NCBI GenBank assembly: GCA_964394835.1
Contig: CAYMZA010000001.1
Coordinates: forward strand, 1 to 58,476
DNA: 58,476 nucleotides
Direction: 5' to 3'
Origin: UM-FILTER-36-13 sp964394835
GTDB taxonomy: Bacteria > Patescibacteriota > Patescibacteriia > UBA1558 > GWA2-36-10
The notes under the pieces are model-generated. The model saw only the letters and a program-made list of their open reading frames with translations. It ran no database searches and was not told the DNA's origin. Positions 26,868-36,149 of the stretch are shown here, piece after piece; the first letter of the stretch is position 1, and the number at the start of each line of letters is the position of its first letter. Both the position numbers and the translations under genes were made by a program.

Positions 26868-27236
26868 TTACGGTGTTGTTAACACTGTTTTATTATATAA
26901 AGTTTTCAAAACAAATCTAGAAATAGCATATGCAGATAATATTATTACTAAACCAACTATACCTGCTCCGATTAATTCTCTAGCTTTCTTAACGTTTTCT
27001 TCATTACCCTGAGAGGTCATCCATTTAAAACCACCTAATAATATAATAGCTGTAGAAAGAATACCTAAAAAACCTAAAATAATGTTTATAACACTAGCAA
27101 TTGTCTCTGGTAATGACTTTGTACCAAGATTGACTTTATTCGGATTATCAATTAAAGAATTAACACCATAGTAATCATCCCCGGCCATAGCAACCATAGG
27201 TATAAAAAGTAATAAAAAAATAATTAATTTATTCAT
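26868..27236 (-). CDS. T4SS-pilin-like small membrane protein (paralogue C)
   Basis: The protein has 122 residues, with a signal peptide ending near AMA and a variable exported stretch (GDDYYGVNSLIDNPNKVN). A membrane-helix pair follows that is nearly identical to paralogue B. It ends KTLYNKTVLTTP. The two genes are 49 bases apart, and the upstream spacer of B carries GGGGGTG, a possible ribosome site. B and C most likely arose by tandem duplication, with the membrane part kept identical by gene conversion or recent origin. Confidence 0.82.
   Translation of the reverse strand: MNKLIIFLLLFIPMVAMAGDDYYGVNSLIDNPNKVNLGTKSLPETIASVINIILGFLGILSTAIILLGGFKWMTSQGNEENVKKARELIGAGIVGLVIILSAYAISRFVLKTLYNKTVLTTP
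26904..27083. repeat. 180-bp perfect direct repeat, copy 2 (within pilin C)
   Basis: This is the partner of 26486-26665. Identity at synonymous positions shows that the exchange or duplication is recent relative to the divergence of the N-terminal parts. Confidence 0.9.
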
Positions 27237-27293
27237 GTTTTTATCTTTCTATATAATTATATACATTATACATTAAAAAATATAATTTTACAA

Positions 27294-27629
27294 TTATTGC
27301 GCAAGTAAATCTGTTAAAACAAAATTTAACACCACATAACTACCAAAAATAGCTAGCAGACCAAAAATAGCCCAAACTATTGAATCCCTACCCTTTTTAA
27401 CTTTTTCTGTATTACCTCCAGAAGACATCCATAAAACACCGCCCCAAACAAAGAAAAACAAAGCAAGCGCACCTACAACACCTAATATTCCATTAATCAT
27501 GTTAGCGACTAACCCAGAAGCCTCCACACCATCCAAGGGGTCTGGCAATGGCACACTTTCAACTGCACTAGAAAACAATGGTATTAATAAAAGACTTAAA
27601 ACAATTAATATTTTTTTACTTTTTTTCAT
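27294..27629 (-). CDS. T4SS-pilin-like small membrane protein (paralogue D)
   Basis: This 111-residue protein starts at the ATG at 27629 (MKKSKKILI), which gives a normal signal peptide ending near FSSA. A longer frame to 27674 exists but would overlap the upstream gene and spoil the signal. Two helices flank GGVLWMSSGGNTEKVKKGR, the same loop pattern as paralogues A-C but clearly divergent. It lies 10 bases after the solute-binding protein stop, so it is co-transcribed with it and with galU. Confidence 0.8.
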   Translation of the reverse strand: MKKSKKILIVLSLLLIPLFSSAVESVPLPDPLDGVEASGLVANMINGILGVVGALALFFFVWGGVLWMSSGGNTEKVKKGRDSIVWAIFGLLAIFGSYVVLNFVLTDLLAQ

Positions 27630-27639
27630 ATTATATATA

Positions 27640-29001
27640 TTATTTTTTATATGTTTGGTTAATACGATTAACAAATAACTCTAACACGCTTTCTTTCCCA
27701 CCAATAGAAAATCTACCTTCTGTAATCCCATCTATAATCTCTGCAGTATATTGTTCTGCTAATTCAAAATCATAACCATTATACCAATTATCTGCTGTTA
27801 ATACTTGTGAAGCAAATATCTTTAAATTATTGTCCTCTAATTGATTGTTTATTAAAGATTTTAGTGCTGTTGGTTTTTTATTTGTTGTTAAAAAATCTTT
27901 TATTGTATTCTTACTAGCGGAGCTTTGAATAAAATTCCAAGCAGCTGATTTTTTAGAAGAACCATTAAAAACAACATTAACCCAATAATTAGCATAATAC
28001 TTAGTTCCTTCTGCACCTCTTGTTTGTGGAAAGTTTGTTATATCCCATTGGAATTGAACACCTCTTTCTCTTAAATCATCCGCATGATAACTATAACCAA
28101 AAAAGTAAGCCAATCTTCCATTGATAAACATTTCAAAAGCATTTGGATTATCTTTTGTCCAACTATAACTGGCCATTCCTGGTTTTACAAAGTCAGTATA
28201 AAAACCAAATGTTCCCAATAACCTATCTTCTGAATTACGATCTTCTAACGGATCAAAGCTACTCCCCTTGACCTGCACTCCGTTTTGTAACATTATGCTA
28301 GAAAAAATATCAAAAAATCTAGGTATATTATGTGTACCACCCAATGCTACTGCCGATTGGTATATATACCCACTTTGATCAGCTTTGGTAAGCTTAGGTG
28401 TTTGTTCAACTAAATCATGAAAATCTTCTATGGGCTCTGGAATACCTGCTTTTATTAATAAATCTGAATTATAAAAAGTTACTAAACTATCTAAATAATA
28501 TGGTAGGCCATAAATCTTATTATCCATAACAACATTATCATAAACAATGGGTACATATTGTTGTTTAATATCATAAGGAGATAAACCTTTGAATGCTTTT
28601 AACACCGTAACTATTTCTTTTTTAATAGTACCCTTAGTTTCTTGAACTGGAATTTTAGTGCTTGATGGCATTGGTTCTAGGTGCTCTTTATATTTTTTTA
28701 ACCAAGAAACTGGAATAGCAAATAAATCAGGCCCATTACCAAATGCCCAACCCTCTAATAGTTTATCTTCATATTCATCATATCTAAAATTTTTATAATT
28801 AATACTTACTGTTGGGTGCGTTGACTCGTATGTTTGAATTATTTGATTAATTTCTTTTTGCGTATCCCAAACACCCCAATATTCTAAAGTAACGGGTTTA
28901 TATTCTTTTGGTACCTTTTTAAATGGGTTAAATTTACAACCAAAACCAGAAGTAACTAAGAAGACAAATAATATTAAAATTGTAATTACTTTATATCTCA
29001 T
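27640..29001 (-). CDS. Extracellular solute-binding lipoprotein (ABC sugar type)
   Basis: This 453-residue protein has a signal peptide and a candidate lipidated Cys at residue 22 (SGFGC; the -3 position is unusual for a lipobox). The mature part has the cluster of a carbohydrate-binding family 1 solute-binding protein: LEYWGVWDTQKEINQIIQ near the start, GPDLFAIP, YGLPYYLDSLVTFYNSDLL and MFINGRLAYFFGYSYHA. It would capture an oligosaccharide or similar ligand outside the cell. No permease or ATPase gene is nearby. The gene lies between galU (1-base gap) and the pilin-like proteins. Confidence 0.88.
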   Translation of the reverse strand: MRYKVITILILFVFLVTSGFGCKFNPFKKVPKEYKPVTLEYWGVWDTQKEINQIIQTYESTHPTVSINYKNFRYDEYEDKLLEGWAFGNGPDLFAIPVSWLKKYKEHLEPMPSSTKIPVQETKGTIKKEIVTVLKAFKGLSPYDIKQQYVPIVYDNVVMDNKIYGLPYYLDSLVTFYNSDLLIKAGIPEPIEDFHDLVEQTPKLTKADQSGYIYQSAVALGGTHNIPRFFDIFSSIMLQNGVQVKGSSFDPLEDRNSEDRLLGTFGFYTDFVKPGMASYSWTKDNPNAFEMFINGRLAYFFGYSYHADDLRERGVQFQWDITNFPQTRGAEGTKYYANYWVNVVFNGSSKKSAAWNFIQSSASKNTIKDFLTTNKKPTALKSLINNQLEDNNLKIFASQVLTADNWYNGYDFELAEQYTAEIIDGITEGRFSIGGKESVLELFVNRINQTYKK

Positions 29002-29002
29002 A

Positions 29003-29863
29003 TCAAATATTCTTTATGTGTTTTTTCAAGGCTTGTTTAAATTCTTTTCTTTTTAAACCAAAGTCTACAATGGCTTTTATAAACTCGAGTTTACTACCAC
29101 AATCATAGTACTTACCATCATATGTACAAGCATAACCAGCTTTCTTCTTAATATGCTCTGCTATAGCGTCTGTTAATTGAATTTCACCACCAGCTCCTTT
29201 TTTACCCTTAGATAAATACTTAAAAATATCTGGTGTTAAAATATATCTTCCAGTAATTGCTAGCCTAGAAGGTGCTTTGTCCGGTTTAGGCTTTTCAACC
29301 ATTTTTTTAATTTCTGATATCTTATCATTAATAATTAATGGATCAATAATACCATATTTATTAGTTTCTTTTTTAGCTACCTTTGTTACACCAACAACTA
29401 TATCATTATATTTTTCATAGACCTTAATCATTTGCTTCATGGCTGGTACACGAGAATCAATCACGTCATCACCTAATAGAACAGCAAATGGTTCATCTCC
29501 TATTAGTTCTTTGGCTGTGTATATTGCGTGTCCTAAACCCTTAGGTGTTTTTTGACGAATATATACAAAATTAACCATGTTAGAAATATTTACTATTTCT
29601 TTTAGTTCTTCCTTTTTGCTCTTTTGCCTTAACCTATATTCTAATTCAAAACTACGATCAAAGTGGTCTTCAATAGCTCTTTTAGTAGAAGATGTTACAA
29701 AAATAATTTCTTCAATACCTGAAGCTACTGCTTCTTCAACAATATATTGAATAAGTGGTTTATCAACCAATGTTAGCATTTCCTTTGGTTGAGCCTTGGT
29801 GGCTGGTAAAAATCTAGTGCCAAGACCAGCAACAGGTATAACTGCTTTTCTAATCTTTTTCAT
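29003..29863 (-). CDS. galU: UTP-glucose-1-phosphate uridylyltransferase
   Basis: This 286-residue enzyme makes UDP-glucose from UTP and glucose-1-phosphate. It shows IPVAGLGTRFLPATKAQPKE at the N-terminus, LGDDVID as the nucleotide/metal-binding segment, VEKPKPDKAPS and GEIQLTDAI. Length and order are typical of GalU. Its product can feed the glycosyltransferases in this window and the galT-like enzyme. It has its own extended -10 eight bases upstream and leads the galU > solute-binding protein > pilin-like run. Confidence 0.96.
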   Translation of the reverse strand: MKKIRKAVIPVAGLGTRFLPATKAQPKEMLTLVDKPLIQYIVEEAVASGIEEIIFVTSSTKRAIEDHFDRSFELEYRLRQKSKKEELKEIVNISNMVNFVYIRQKTPKGLGHAIYTAKELIGDEPFAVLLGDDVIDSRVPAMKQMIKVYEKYNDIVVGVTKVAKKETNKYGIIDPLIINDKISEIKKMVEKPKPDKAPSRLAITGRYILTPDIFKYLSKGKKGAGGEIQLTDAIAEHIKKKAGYACTYDGKYYDCGSKLEFIKAIVDFGLKRKEFKQALKKHIKNI

Positions 29864-29871
29864 ATATCCAT

Positions 29872-29880
29872 ATTATACCA
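29872..29880 (-). promoter_or_regulatory. galU extended -10 promoter
   Basis: On the minus strand TGGTATAAT (29880-29872) ends eight bases before the galU ATG. The same nine bases occur before glgA-1 and before 57773. Confidence 0.6.
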
Positions 29881-29900
29881 AAAATTAGAATAATTGTAAA

Positions 29901-30542
29901 TTATATATTTTGTGAAATTGTAGTATAGTGTTCTTTAATGTGTAGTATTAAATCAAAAAATATTTTTAACCCTACCAATATTAAAATAGCTGAGATATTA
30001 ATAGTTGTGTTTAGTTTGGATATAACGGTACTACTAAGCATTAAAACTACATGCATTATAACAACCCTGTGGTATGGCATTAACATTTGTTTTTTTAAAC
30101 TTAAACCTTTGTATTCCTTTTTGTGTATAAAATTATATGCAAAAGATATTCCATGACTAAGAAATAAAAAGGAGAAAGATATAAAAATACGAGAAAAATA
30201 TTGAAACAATGAAACAAAACCCTCAATCTGAGAATTGAACTCATTTAAATGAGGTTTAAATATTATTAAAATAAAAAACAGATGAACAAACATAAAAATT
30301 AAAAAGTGAACAACGAAAAATGGTATAAACGGAGAATTCAAAGAATTATTATTAATCTTCATCATTCTTAAAACATTAAAAAAACCAATAACAACACTTT
30401 CTAACCAATAAAGAAACATAATAGCAAAAACGTCCCAAGAAAAATAAACAACACCAAATAAAGGAATGATATTAACTAATAATAATAGTATAACTGAAGG
30501 GCGCACTAAAACTTTTTTGATTATAATAAGAGATTTTAACAT
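29901..30542 (-). CDS. DUF6498-like membrane protein
   Basis: This 213-residue protein has five to six membrane helices. SWDVFAIMFLYWLESVVIGFF near residue 35 (shown to identify the family) resembles the W-x-x-F...YW-x-E pattern of DUF6498 proteins. Its function is unknown. It is the last gene of the polysaccharide run, starting one base after the CapA-like stop. Confidence 0.65.
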   Translation of the reverse strand: MLKSLIIIKKVLVRPSVILLLLVNIIPLFGVVYFSWDVFAIMFLYWLESVVIGFFNVLRMMKINNNSLNSPFIPFFVVHFLIFMFVHLFFILIIFKPHLNEFNSQIEGFVSLFQYFSRIFISFSFLFLSHGISFAYNFIHKKEYKGLSLKKQMLMPYHRVVIMHVVLMLSSTVISKLNTTINISAILILVGLKIFFDLILHIKEHYTTISQNI

Positions 30543-30543
30543 A

Positions 30544-31602
30544 TTAATTATATATAAATTGTATCACTTCTTGTTTAATGTCTTTTTTTAAATCATTACC
30601 GCTTCTTTCAGACAAAGCATTTAAAAAATCTTTATTATCCTTCATTAATTCTGGCTGTGATTTAATTATGTTAACTGGAAATAGCTCAACTGTGTTTTTA
30701 ATATTGCCTAAGTTTAATTTTAAAACTAAACCTTGCTGTGTGTCTTTAGAAAAATACTGATCAAATATAAAATTACCTAAAGAATAAAAAATTAACCTAT
30801 TATTATATTCTTCAATATCTTGAACTACATGGGGATGATGACCAATAATCATATCTACACCTTGATCTATTAAAGAATGAGCTAGTTCTTCTTGTATATA
30901 ATTATGTTTTAGTTGATATTCACTACCCCAATGAACAAAAACTATATCTATAACCCCACTACTTGTTTGTCTGCTGATATTTTCAATGGCTTTTGAAGAA
31001 GAAAAATCATGATTAAAAGCATACAAACCAAATAACATTACTTTTTTATTACTTAATTCTACTAAAGTTCCATTATCTTGGCCAGAATCAAATGGCTGAC
31101 CAATGCTATTAATGTTAAATTCATTTAAAAGCTTTTTTGTTTCTTGCCAGCCATCTTTACCAGCGTCTAACATATGATTATTAGCTAAAGAGAACATATC
31201 AAAACCTGCTTGAGACAATATATTAACAACTGAAGGTGGAAACGAAAAACGAAAACTACCTGTGGGAACATTAAAGTAATCTTTAATTATTGGTCCTTCT
31301 AAATTACCAATAGTATGGTCTGCAGACTGTAAAAAACTAACTATATTTTTAAAAGCATAAAATGTATCATTATTTTTCTTAGCTAAATAATCTACGTTTC
31401 TAGCTAACATTATATCTCCAGTAAATACTATTGTACTTACTGCATATCCTTCTTGTTTTTTTATCTTGTCTTTAAAATAGTCAAAAGATAACCCCGGTAA
31501 CCTAGATTCTCGTTTTGTTTGATCAAGACCTTTATTACTAAAATGCAAAAAAATAGCTAGTCCTAATACTAATATTGCTACAAGAAATAATTTAATCTTC
31601 AT
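30544..31602 (-). CDS. CapA-family protein (poly-gamma-glutamate capsule type)
   Basis: This 352-residue protein has an N-terminal membrane anchor or signal (residues 4-20) and a CapA/PGA_cap metallophosphatase-like domain. FTGDIMLARNVD gives the first metal ligand, GNLEGPI and SLANNHMLDAG follow, and HWGSEY and GHHPHVVQ supply the remaining His ligands. CapA proteins take part in making or anchoring surface polymers, and their exact reaction is unsettled. Overlap with the upstream ligase gene by 11 bases suggests coupled translation. Confidence 0.88.
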   Translation of the reverse strand: MKIKLFLVAILVLGLAIFLHFSNKGLDQTKRESRLPGLSFDYFKDKIKKQEGYAVSTIVFTGDIMLARNVDYLAKKNNDTFYAFKNIVSFLQSADHTIGNLEGPIIKDYFNVPTGSFRFSFPPSVVNILSQAGFDMFSLANNHMLDAGKDGWQETKKLLNEFNINSIGQPFDSGQDNGTLVELSNKKVMLFGLYAFNHDFSSSKAIENISRQTSSGVIDIVFVHWGSEYQLKHNYIQEELAHSLIDQGVDMIIGHHPHVVQDIEEYNNRLIFYSLGNFIFDQYFSKDTQQGLVLKLNLGNIKNTVELFPVNIIKSQPELMKDNKDFLNALSERSGNDLKKDIKQEVIQFIYN

Positions 31603-32887
31603 TATTTTGTAATGAATTATTTGAAAATAAAGTTAGGGCAAGTAACATAAAAAACAAAATACTAATGTCATTTTTAAAATATGGGACATCTACTAGCCCA
31701 TGAACAAACCAAACAAACCAAGACATTAATAACGCAACTCCTAGTCTATGGTTTTTAAGAAATAAAGTTTTTAATAAAAATGCTGTATAAATCAAAATAG
31801 ATAGAAAGACTAATAAACCAAACAAACCAATTTCACTCCAGAAGTTTAAAAAAATATTATGAGGATAAAGATATATTTCTAGCCAGTCTACTTTATGATA
31901 TTGATCTATAGCAACTTGATAACCACCAATGCCCGCACCAAAAATAAAATCCTCTTGCAACATCTCCCATGTTTCTTGCCATTGGCTACTTCGTATTTCC
32001 AAAGATGTTGCCTCTAAGTTTAAAGCTGGATTAAATAGCTGCTGTTTAATATTTAAATACTGATTATTTACTACTGGTAAAAATAATACGATAGATAATA
32101 TTAATAAAATAAAAAGTTTTATTCTTTTTTGTATATTTTTAGAAATAAATACATAAAATAACAATGATAATAATAGAGCAAAGATAGCTCCGTGACTTTT
32201 GGTCAAACAAATTAAGCTAAAACCACCTAAAGAAACTACAAAATATATAATGTTTTTTACTTTATGCTTAGATGATAACCACAATCCAGCTATAAAAGCA
32301 ATTAATGGGGCAAGTAATAAACTTAAAGCATTTGGGTAAGAAAAAATAGCTGTTAATCTTTTTTCATTAGGGTAATTATATTCTGGTAAAAGATTCCAAT
32401 CAGTAAAATATTGAAAAATACTAATTATAAATAAATAAGAAATTAAAATTAAAAAAGAATTAATAATATATTTTAAATCTTTTTTACTATTAACAGAATA
32501 TATAAACACCAAGAAAAACATCATTGGCTCTAGCCAATATGCTCTCCATAAACCAATTGTTGAGTAAGCAAGATTAACAAATAAACCAATTAAACTAACT
32601 AAAAGCCATAATAATAATAAAATCCTTAATGTTTTTGGTATTCTGTTTTCAGATCTTTTACTAAAAGTAAAATTAATTCTTGAGTATTGTTTATCTTTTA
32701 TTAACCAAATAATAAACAACAAAAGAATCATTAATTCTAAAAAAGTGGTTGGTAAATTAAAAAAAGACAAGCGGAATAAATAACTAGGCAATAATATAAT
32801 AATAATACTTAAACCATATACTATATTTTTATAACAAAAATAAGAAAATAAAGATAAAAATATAATTGCTATTACCCACTCTATCAT
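31592..32887 (-). CDS. O-antigen ligase/polymerase family membrane protein
   Basis: The protein has 431 residues with about 11-12 helices. A large outside loop contains the pattern RSSQWQETWEMLQEDFIFG, followed by YPHNIFLNFWSEIGLFG, which is the family's conserved His-containing loop (PHN). Members join or polymerise lipid-linked glycans at the outer face of the membrane (Wzy/WaaL). The start overlaps the flippase stop by 4 bases. Together with the flippase and the CapA-like protein it makes a compact surface-polymer export unit. Confidence 0.88.
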   Translation of the reverse strand: MIEWVIAIIFLSLFSYFCYKNIVYGLSIIIILLPSYLFRLSFFNLPTTFLELMILLLFIIWLIKDKQYSRINFTFSKRSENRIPKTLRILLLLWLLVSLIGLFVNLAYSTIGLWRAYWLEPMMFFLVFIYSVNSKKDLKYIINSFLILISYLFIISIFQYFTDWNLLPEYNYPNEKRLTAIFSYPNALSLLLAPLIAFIAGLWLSSKHKVKNIIYFVVSLGGFSLICLTKSHGAIFALLLSLLFYVFISKNIQKRIKLFILLILSIVLFLPVVNNQYLNIKQQLFNPALNLEATSLEIRSSQWQETWEMLQEDFIFGAGIGGYQVAIDQYHKVDWLEIYLYPHNIFLNFWSEIGLFGLLVFLSILIYTAFLLKTLFLKNHRLGVALLMSWFVWFVHGLVDVPYFKNDISILFFMLLALTLFSNNSLQNNED

Positions 32888-34308
32888 ATATCTTTGGTTA
32901 ATAATTTCTTAAATAATTCTTTAGGTATTGCCTTGCTTAAATATAGTACTGATAAATAAATGAATGAAAAAACAATCACAGTTAAAATAAAATTAATGTC
33001 TTTTATAAACCAAGATATAATAAAAGCTAAAAATCCTGCTAATATACTTTTCTTTAAAACAATATAATTAAGCCTTATCTTAACATTCTTATTAATAACA
33101 ATATATGCAAAAAATACAATTAAAATTTCAACTATTAATGTAATGATTGCTGCTGCCCAGTAAGAATATATTGGTATAAATATAAAATAAGCTACTATAG
33201 CTAAAACAGCTGTAATGAAAAAATACTTAATCATTTGTTTTTGAGCCTGTAGAGCAACTACTAAATAAATAAATAGTGTACCAAAGAAAATTGCTGCTGT
33301 TGCTACAATTAAAATGTTTAAGATACCACCAGACATAGCAAAATCTTCGCCCGCTAATATAATCATTGCCCTTTTACTAACTAGCCATACCAAGCCTATC
33401 ATACCCATAGTTATAATACTAAAAAAATCAAAACTATACTGGCAAACTTTTTTTAATTTATCTAAATTTTTATTTAACCAAGCTGCAGTAAATAACGGAA
33501 GCATTAAACTTAAAAACATATGTGGGAAGGTAGCAATAACCTCTAAAACTCTGTAAGGGGCACCGTATAGACCCACTTCTGATGAACTTTGAAATGCAGA
33601 AAGTATTAATGTATCAGCTCTAAAGTATACTAAGTTTAAAACTACAGTAATTGCTAATGGCCAAGCATAATAAAAAATCTTTTTCCAGTACTTAAAGTCC
33701 CAAGCAAAACCCAAGACAACATACTTTCTTAAAAATATATATAATAATATAAATGCAGTTCCTTGAGTAATAGAATTAAATAATAAAACAAAATTTAAAC
33801 TAATACTATTAAAATAGTACACTAATATTGAAAGATAAATAATCTTACTACTAATATCTGTTATTACAACTTTTGGCATATCCAGCTTTTTAGCAAAAAC
33901 CGCACTTAAAGTAGAAATTAAACTTTGAAAAAAGAAAGCAGCCATAAAATAAACTACTCCGGTTTTTACCTCTTCTTGGTATGGGAAGAATTGAATAACA
34001 ATCGGTATAAGTAATAAAATAAAAGCGGAAGATAAAACACGAATAGTAAAAATATTGTTTACAATTTTATTTTCTTTAATTCTATCTTTAGTTGCTGAAA
34101 TCTCACGTAATAAAACTAGGTATAATCCTAAATCAGAAAGAACCATGAACATCTGTACAAAAGCAAATATAGTAGTATAAAAACCAAAGTTTGACTGCCC
34201 TAATATTCTTGTAATTAATGCTATATTAAAAACACCTACTATAATACTAGTAATTCGTATGATTACTTGCCACAATGTGTTAGTAAATATTTTATTAGCT
34301 ACTGACAT
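32884..34308 (-). CDS. Polysaccharide flippase (Wzx/MVF-MATE type)
   Basis: This protein of about 474 residues has 12-14 helices and the typical start MSVANKIFTNTLWQ followed by ITRILGQSNFGFY. It would flip lipid-linked sugars to the outer leaflet. A longer frame reaches 34362, but that start lies inside the recA terminator hairpin, so I chose the ATG at 34308. It is the first gene of the flippase > ligase > CapA-like > DUF6498 unit. Confidence 0.9.
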   Translation of the reverse strand: MSVANKIFTNTLWQVIIRITSIIVGVFNIALITRILGQSNFGFYTTIFAFVQMFMVLSDLGLYLVLLREISATKDRIKENKIVNNIFTIRVLSSAFILLLIPIVIQFFPYQEEVKTGVVYFMAAFFFQSLISTLSAVFAKKLDMPKVVITDISSKIIYLSILVYYFNSISLNFVLLFNSITQGTAFILLYIFLRKYVVLGFAWDFKYWKKIFYYAWPLAITVVLNLVYFRADTLILSAFQSSSEVGLYGAPYRVLEVIATFPHMFLSLMLPLFTAAWLNKNLDKLKKVCQYSFDFFSIITMGMIGLVWLVSKRAMIILAGEDFAMSGGILNILIVATAAIFFGTLFIYLVVALQAQKQMIKYFFITAVLAIVAYFIFIPIYSYWAAAIITLIVEILIVFFAYIVINKNVKIRLNYIVLKKSILAGFLAFIISWFIKDINFILTVIVFSFIYLSVLYLSKAIPKELFKKLLTKDI

Positions 34309-34355
34309 TTTATTATTATATATTGTTAATGAAATTATACTAATTACTAGCAAAA

Positions 34356-34382
34356 AAAACAACCATCAAAGATGGTTGTTTT
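34356..34382 (-). terminator. recA terminator
   Basis: The perfect 12-bp stem AAAACAACCATC/GATGGTTGTTTT has a 3-base loop and an 8-T run on the minus strand. It lies 18 bases after the recA stop. Confidence 0.92.
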
Positions 34383-34399
34383 ATACTATATACTATAAT

Positions 34400-35404
34400 T
34401 TAAGCTTCGGCAGATTTGTGTTCTTTCCAGATTTTTTCTCTTATCTCTTTAATTAATTTATTATTTTCCTTAAGATATCTTTTTGCATTTTCTCTGCCTA
34501 CCCCTAGTTTTATGTCTCCATAAGAGTATGAGTTGCCAGCTTTTTGTATTACACCAAATGTTAAACCAGTATCTAAGATGTCCCCTGAAATAGATATCCC
34601 TTCATTATACATAATATCAAATACGGTAGTTTTGAATGGTGCAGCTACCTTATTTTTAACTATCTTGGCTTTAACCTGATTACCAATAATTTTTTCTGCT
34701 TGTTTTATTTGAGCAGATCGTCTAACTTCAATTCTAACAGAAGAATAAAACTTTAATGCATTTCCTCCTGTGGTTGTTTCTGGGTTACCAAAAAATACAC
34801 CTATTTTCATTCTAATCTGGTTAATAAATATAACCATTGTATTACTCTTATGAACAATGCCTGCTAACTTTCTTAATGCTTGGCTCATTAAACGAGCTTG
34901 TAACCCCATATGAGAAGCACCCATGTCTCCTTCTATTTCTGCTTTAGGTACTAAAGCGGCTACTGAATCTACTACGATAACATCAACACCGCCAGAACGA
35001 ACTAGTGTTTCTACAATATCAAGAGCTTGTTCTCCTGTGTCTGGTTGTGATATTAATAGTTCATCAATATTAACACCTATTTTTTTAGCATAATCAGGGT
35101 CTAAAGCATGCTCTGCGTCAACAAAAGCAGCTACTTTGTTTTCTTTCTGTGCTTCTGCAACTATATGTTGTGCTAATGTTGTTTTACCAGATGATTCTGG
35201 ACCATATATTTCTACAATTCTAGCCTTTGGCACCCCGCCAATACCTAATGCTATGTCTAAAGATAGACAACCAGTGCTAATTGACTCAACATTCATTGCC
35301 TTAGCCTCACCAAGTTTCATAATAGAGCCCTCACCAAAACGTTCACGTATTTGGCCTATAGCTGTTTTTATGTTTTGATCATTTTTTTCTTTCTTTTTTG
35401 CCAT
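34400..35404 (-). CDS. recA: Recombinase RecA
   Basis: This is a DNA strand-exchange ATPase of 334 residues. It has the Walker A motif GPESSGKTT, VDAEHALDP, LLISQPDTGEQALDI, and the loop-2 region FINQIRMKIGVFFGNPETTTGGNAL. The frame extends to 35428, but MAKKKEKND at 35404 is the natural start, with AAGGAA upstream. It works with RuvA and RuvC, which are both in this window. It is the last gene of an ftsK > RodZ-like > recA run, closed by a terminator. Confidence 0.97.
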   Translation of the reverse strand: MAKKKEKNDQNIKTAIGQIRERFGEGSIMKLGEAKAMNVESISTGCLSLDIALGIGGVPKARIVEIYGPESSGKTTLAQHIVAEAQKENKVAAFVDAEHALDPDYAKKIGVNIDELLISQPDTGEQALDIVETLVRSGGVDVIVVDSVAALVPKAEIEGDMGASHMGLQARLMSQALRKLAGIVHKSNTMVIFINQIRMKIGVFFGNPETTTGGNALKFYSSVRIEVRRSAQIKQAEKIIGNQVKAKIVKNKVAAPFKTTVFDIMYNEGISISGDILDTGLTFGVIQKAGNSYSYGDIKLGVGRENAKRYLKENNKLIKEIREKIWKEHKSAEA

Positions 35405-35453
35405 AATTTTACTTTCCTTATTCAGCAAACCAGCCTGTATTGTTTGCTTGTTA

Positions 35454-36143
35454 CTAATTATTTTCTTCTTCCAAGGACTCTCTGAATATAATTAACTCTG
35501 TGCTGTATGTCCTACTATGTTTCTTTTTAGCACTTATTATTAAATTATTCAAGCCCGTTGATAAATTAATTCTTTTTTCAAACCCACCCTCATCATCTAA
35601 TAGTATTATTTCATTATTAATGCTTAGTTCTGTTCCTGTTTCTGTGTCTCCTTTTATTAATATATTATTATCAATTGTTTTAAAATTATTAGCTGGTTCT
35701 GTGATAATAACTTGTGGTTGTTTTATTATATCAACTATTTTAAAAGATAAATATCCTAATAATGCTACTATTACTAAGGCTATAATAAAAAAGTTAAGTG
35801 CATTGGGTTTAAGAATGCTATGTTTAATTTTGTTTGTTTTTCTTTCGTTGTTTTTTAAAACAATTGTTTTATTAATAGTCTCTTTTTCTACTAAATAATT
35901 TTCTAGTAATTCTTTACTAGACAAACCTAAGGTATCAGCACATATTTTAATCCATGTACGAGCATAAATATCACCTGGTAAACTTTTGTAGTCACCATCT
36001 TCTAATGCCTGTAAATATTTTAATTGTATATTAGTTTTTATGTGTAGATCTAATAAAGAAAACTCGTTTTCTAAACGCGCTTTCTTTAATTTATCAGATA
36101 AGGTTTGACCTTTATTTATTTTCTTTTTTTTAAAACCAGACAT
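35454..36143 (-). CDS. RodZ-like helix-turn-helix membrane protein
   Basis: The 229-residue protein has an N-terminal Xre-type HTH of the RodZ/HTH_25 kind: LKKARLENEFSLLDLHIKTNI, then YLQALEDGDY and PGDIYARTWIKICADTLGL. One membrane helix follows (about 115-138). Outside it is a beta-rich domain (ITEPANNF...GDTETGTELSINNE...) like those found in RodZ C-termini or glucodextranase-type domains. RodZ proteins link the cytoskeleton to wall synthesis. Neither MreB nor other rod genes are in the window. Confidence 0.82.
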   Translation of the reverse strand: MSGFKKKKINKGQTLSDKLKKARLENEFSLLDLHIKTNIQLKYLQALEDGDYKSLPGDIYARTWIKICADTLGLSSKELLENYLVEKETINKTIVLKNNERKTNKIKHSILKPNALNFFIIALVIVALLGYLSFKIVDIIKQPQVIITEPANNFKTIDNNILIKGDTETGTELSINNEIILLDDEGGFEKRINLSTGLNNLIISAKKKHSRTYSTELIIFRESLEEENN

Positions 36144-36149
36144 AAAAAT

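Noticed and set aside
26456..27236. CRISPR-like or other short tandem repeat array
   Set aside because: The repeat is a single 180-bp duplication inside two coding sequences. No short repeat-spacer pattern exists anywhere in the window.
34309..34362. Longer start of the flippase gene at 34362
   Set aside because: This start lies within the recA terminator hairpin. The ATG at 34308 gives a normal flippase N-terminus.
35405..35428. Longer start of recA at 35428
   Set aside because: The added residues are not part of RecA, and a purine-rich ribosome site precedes the ATG at 35404.
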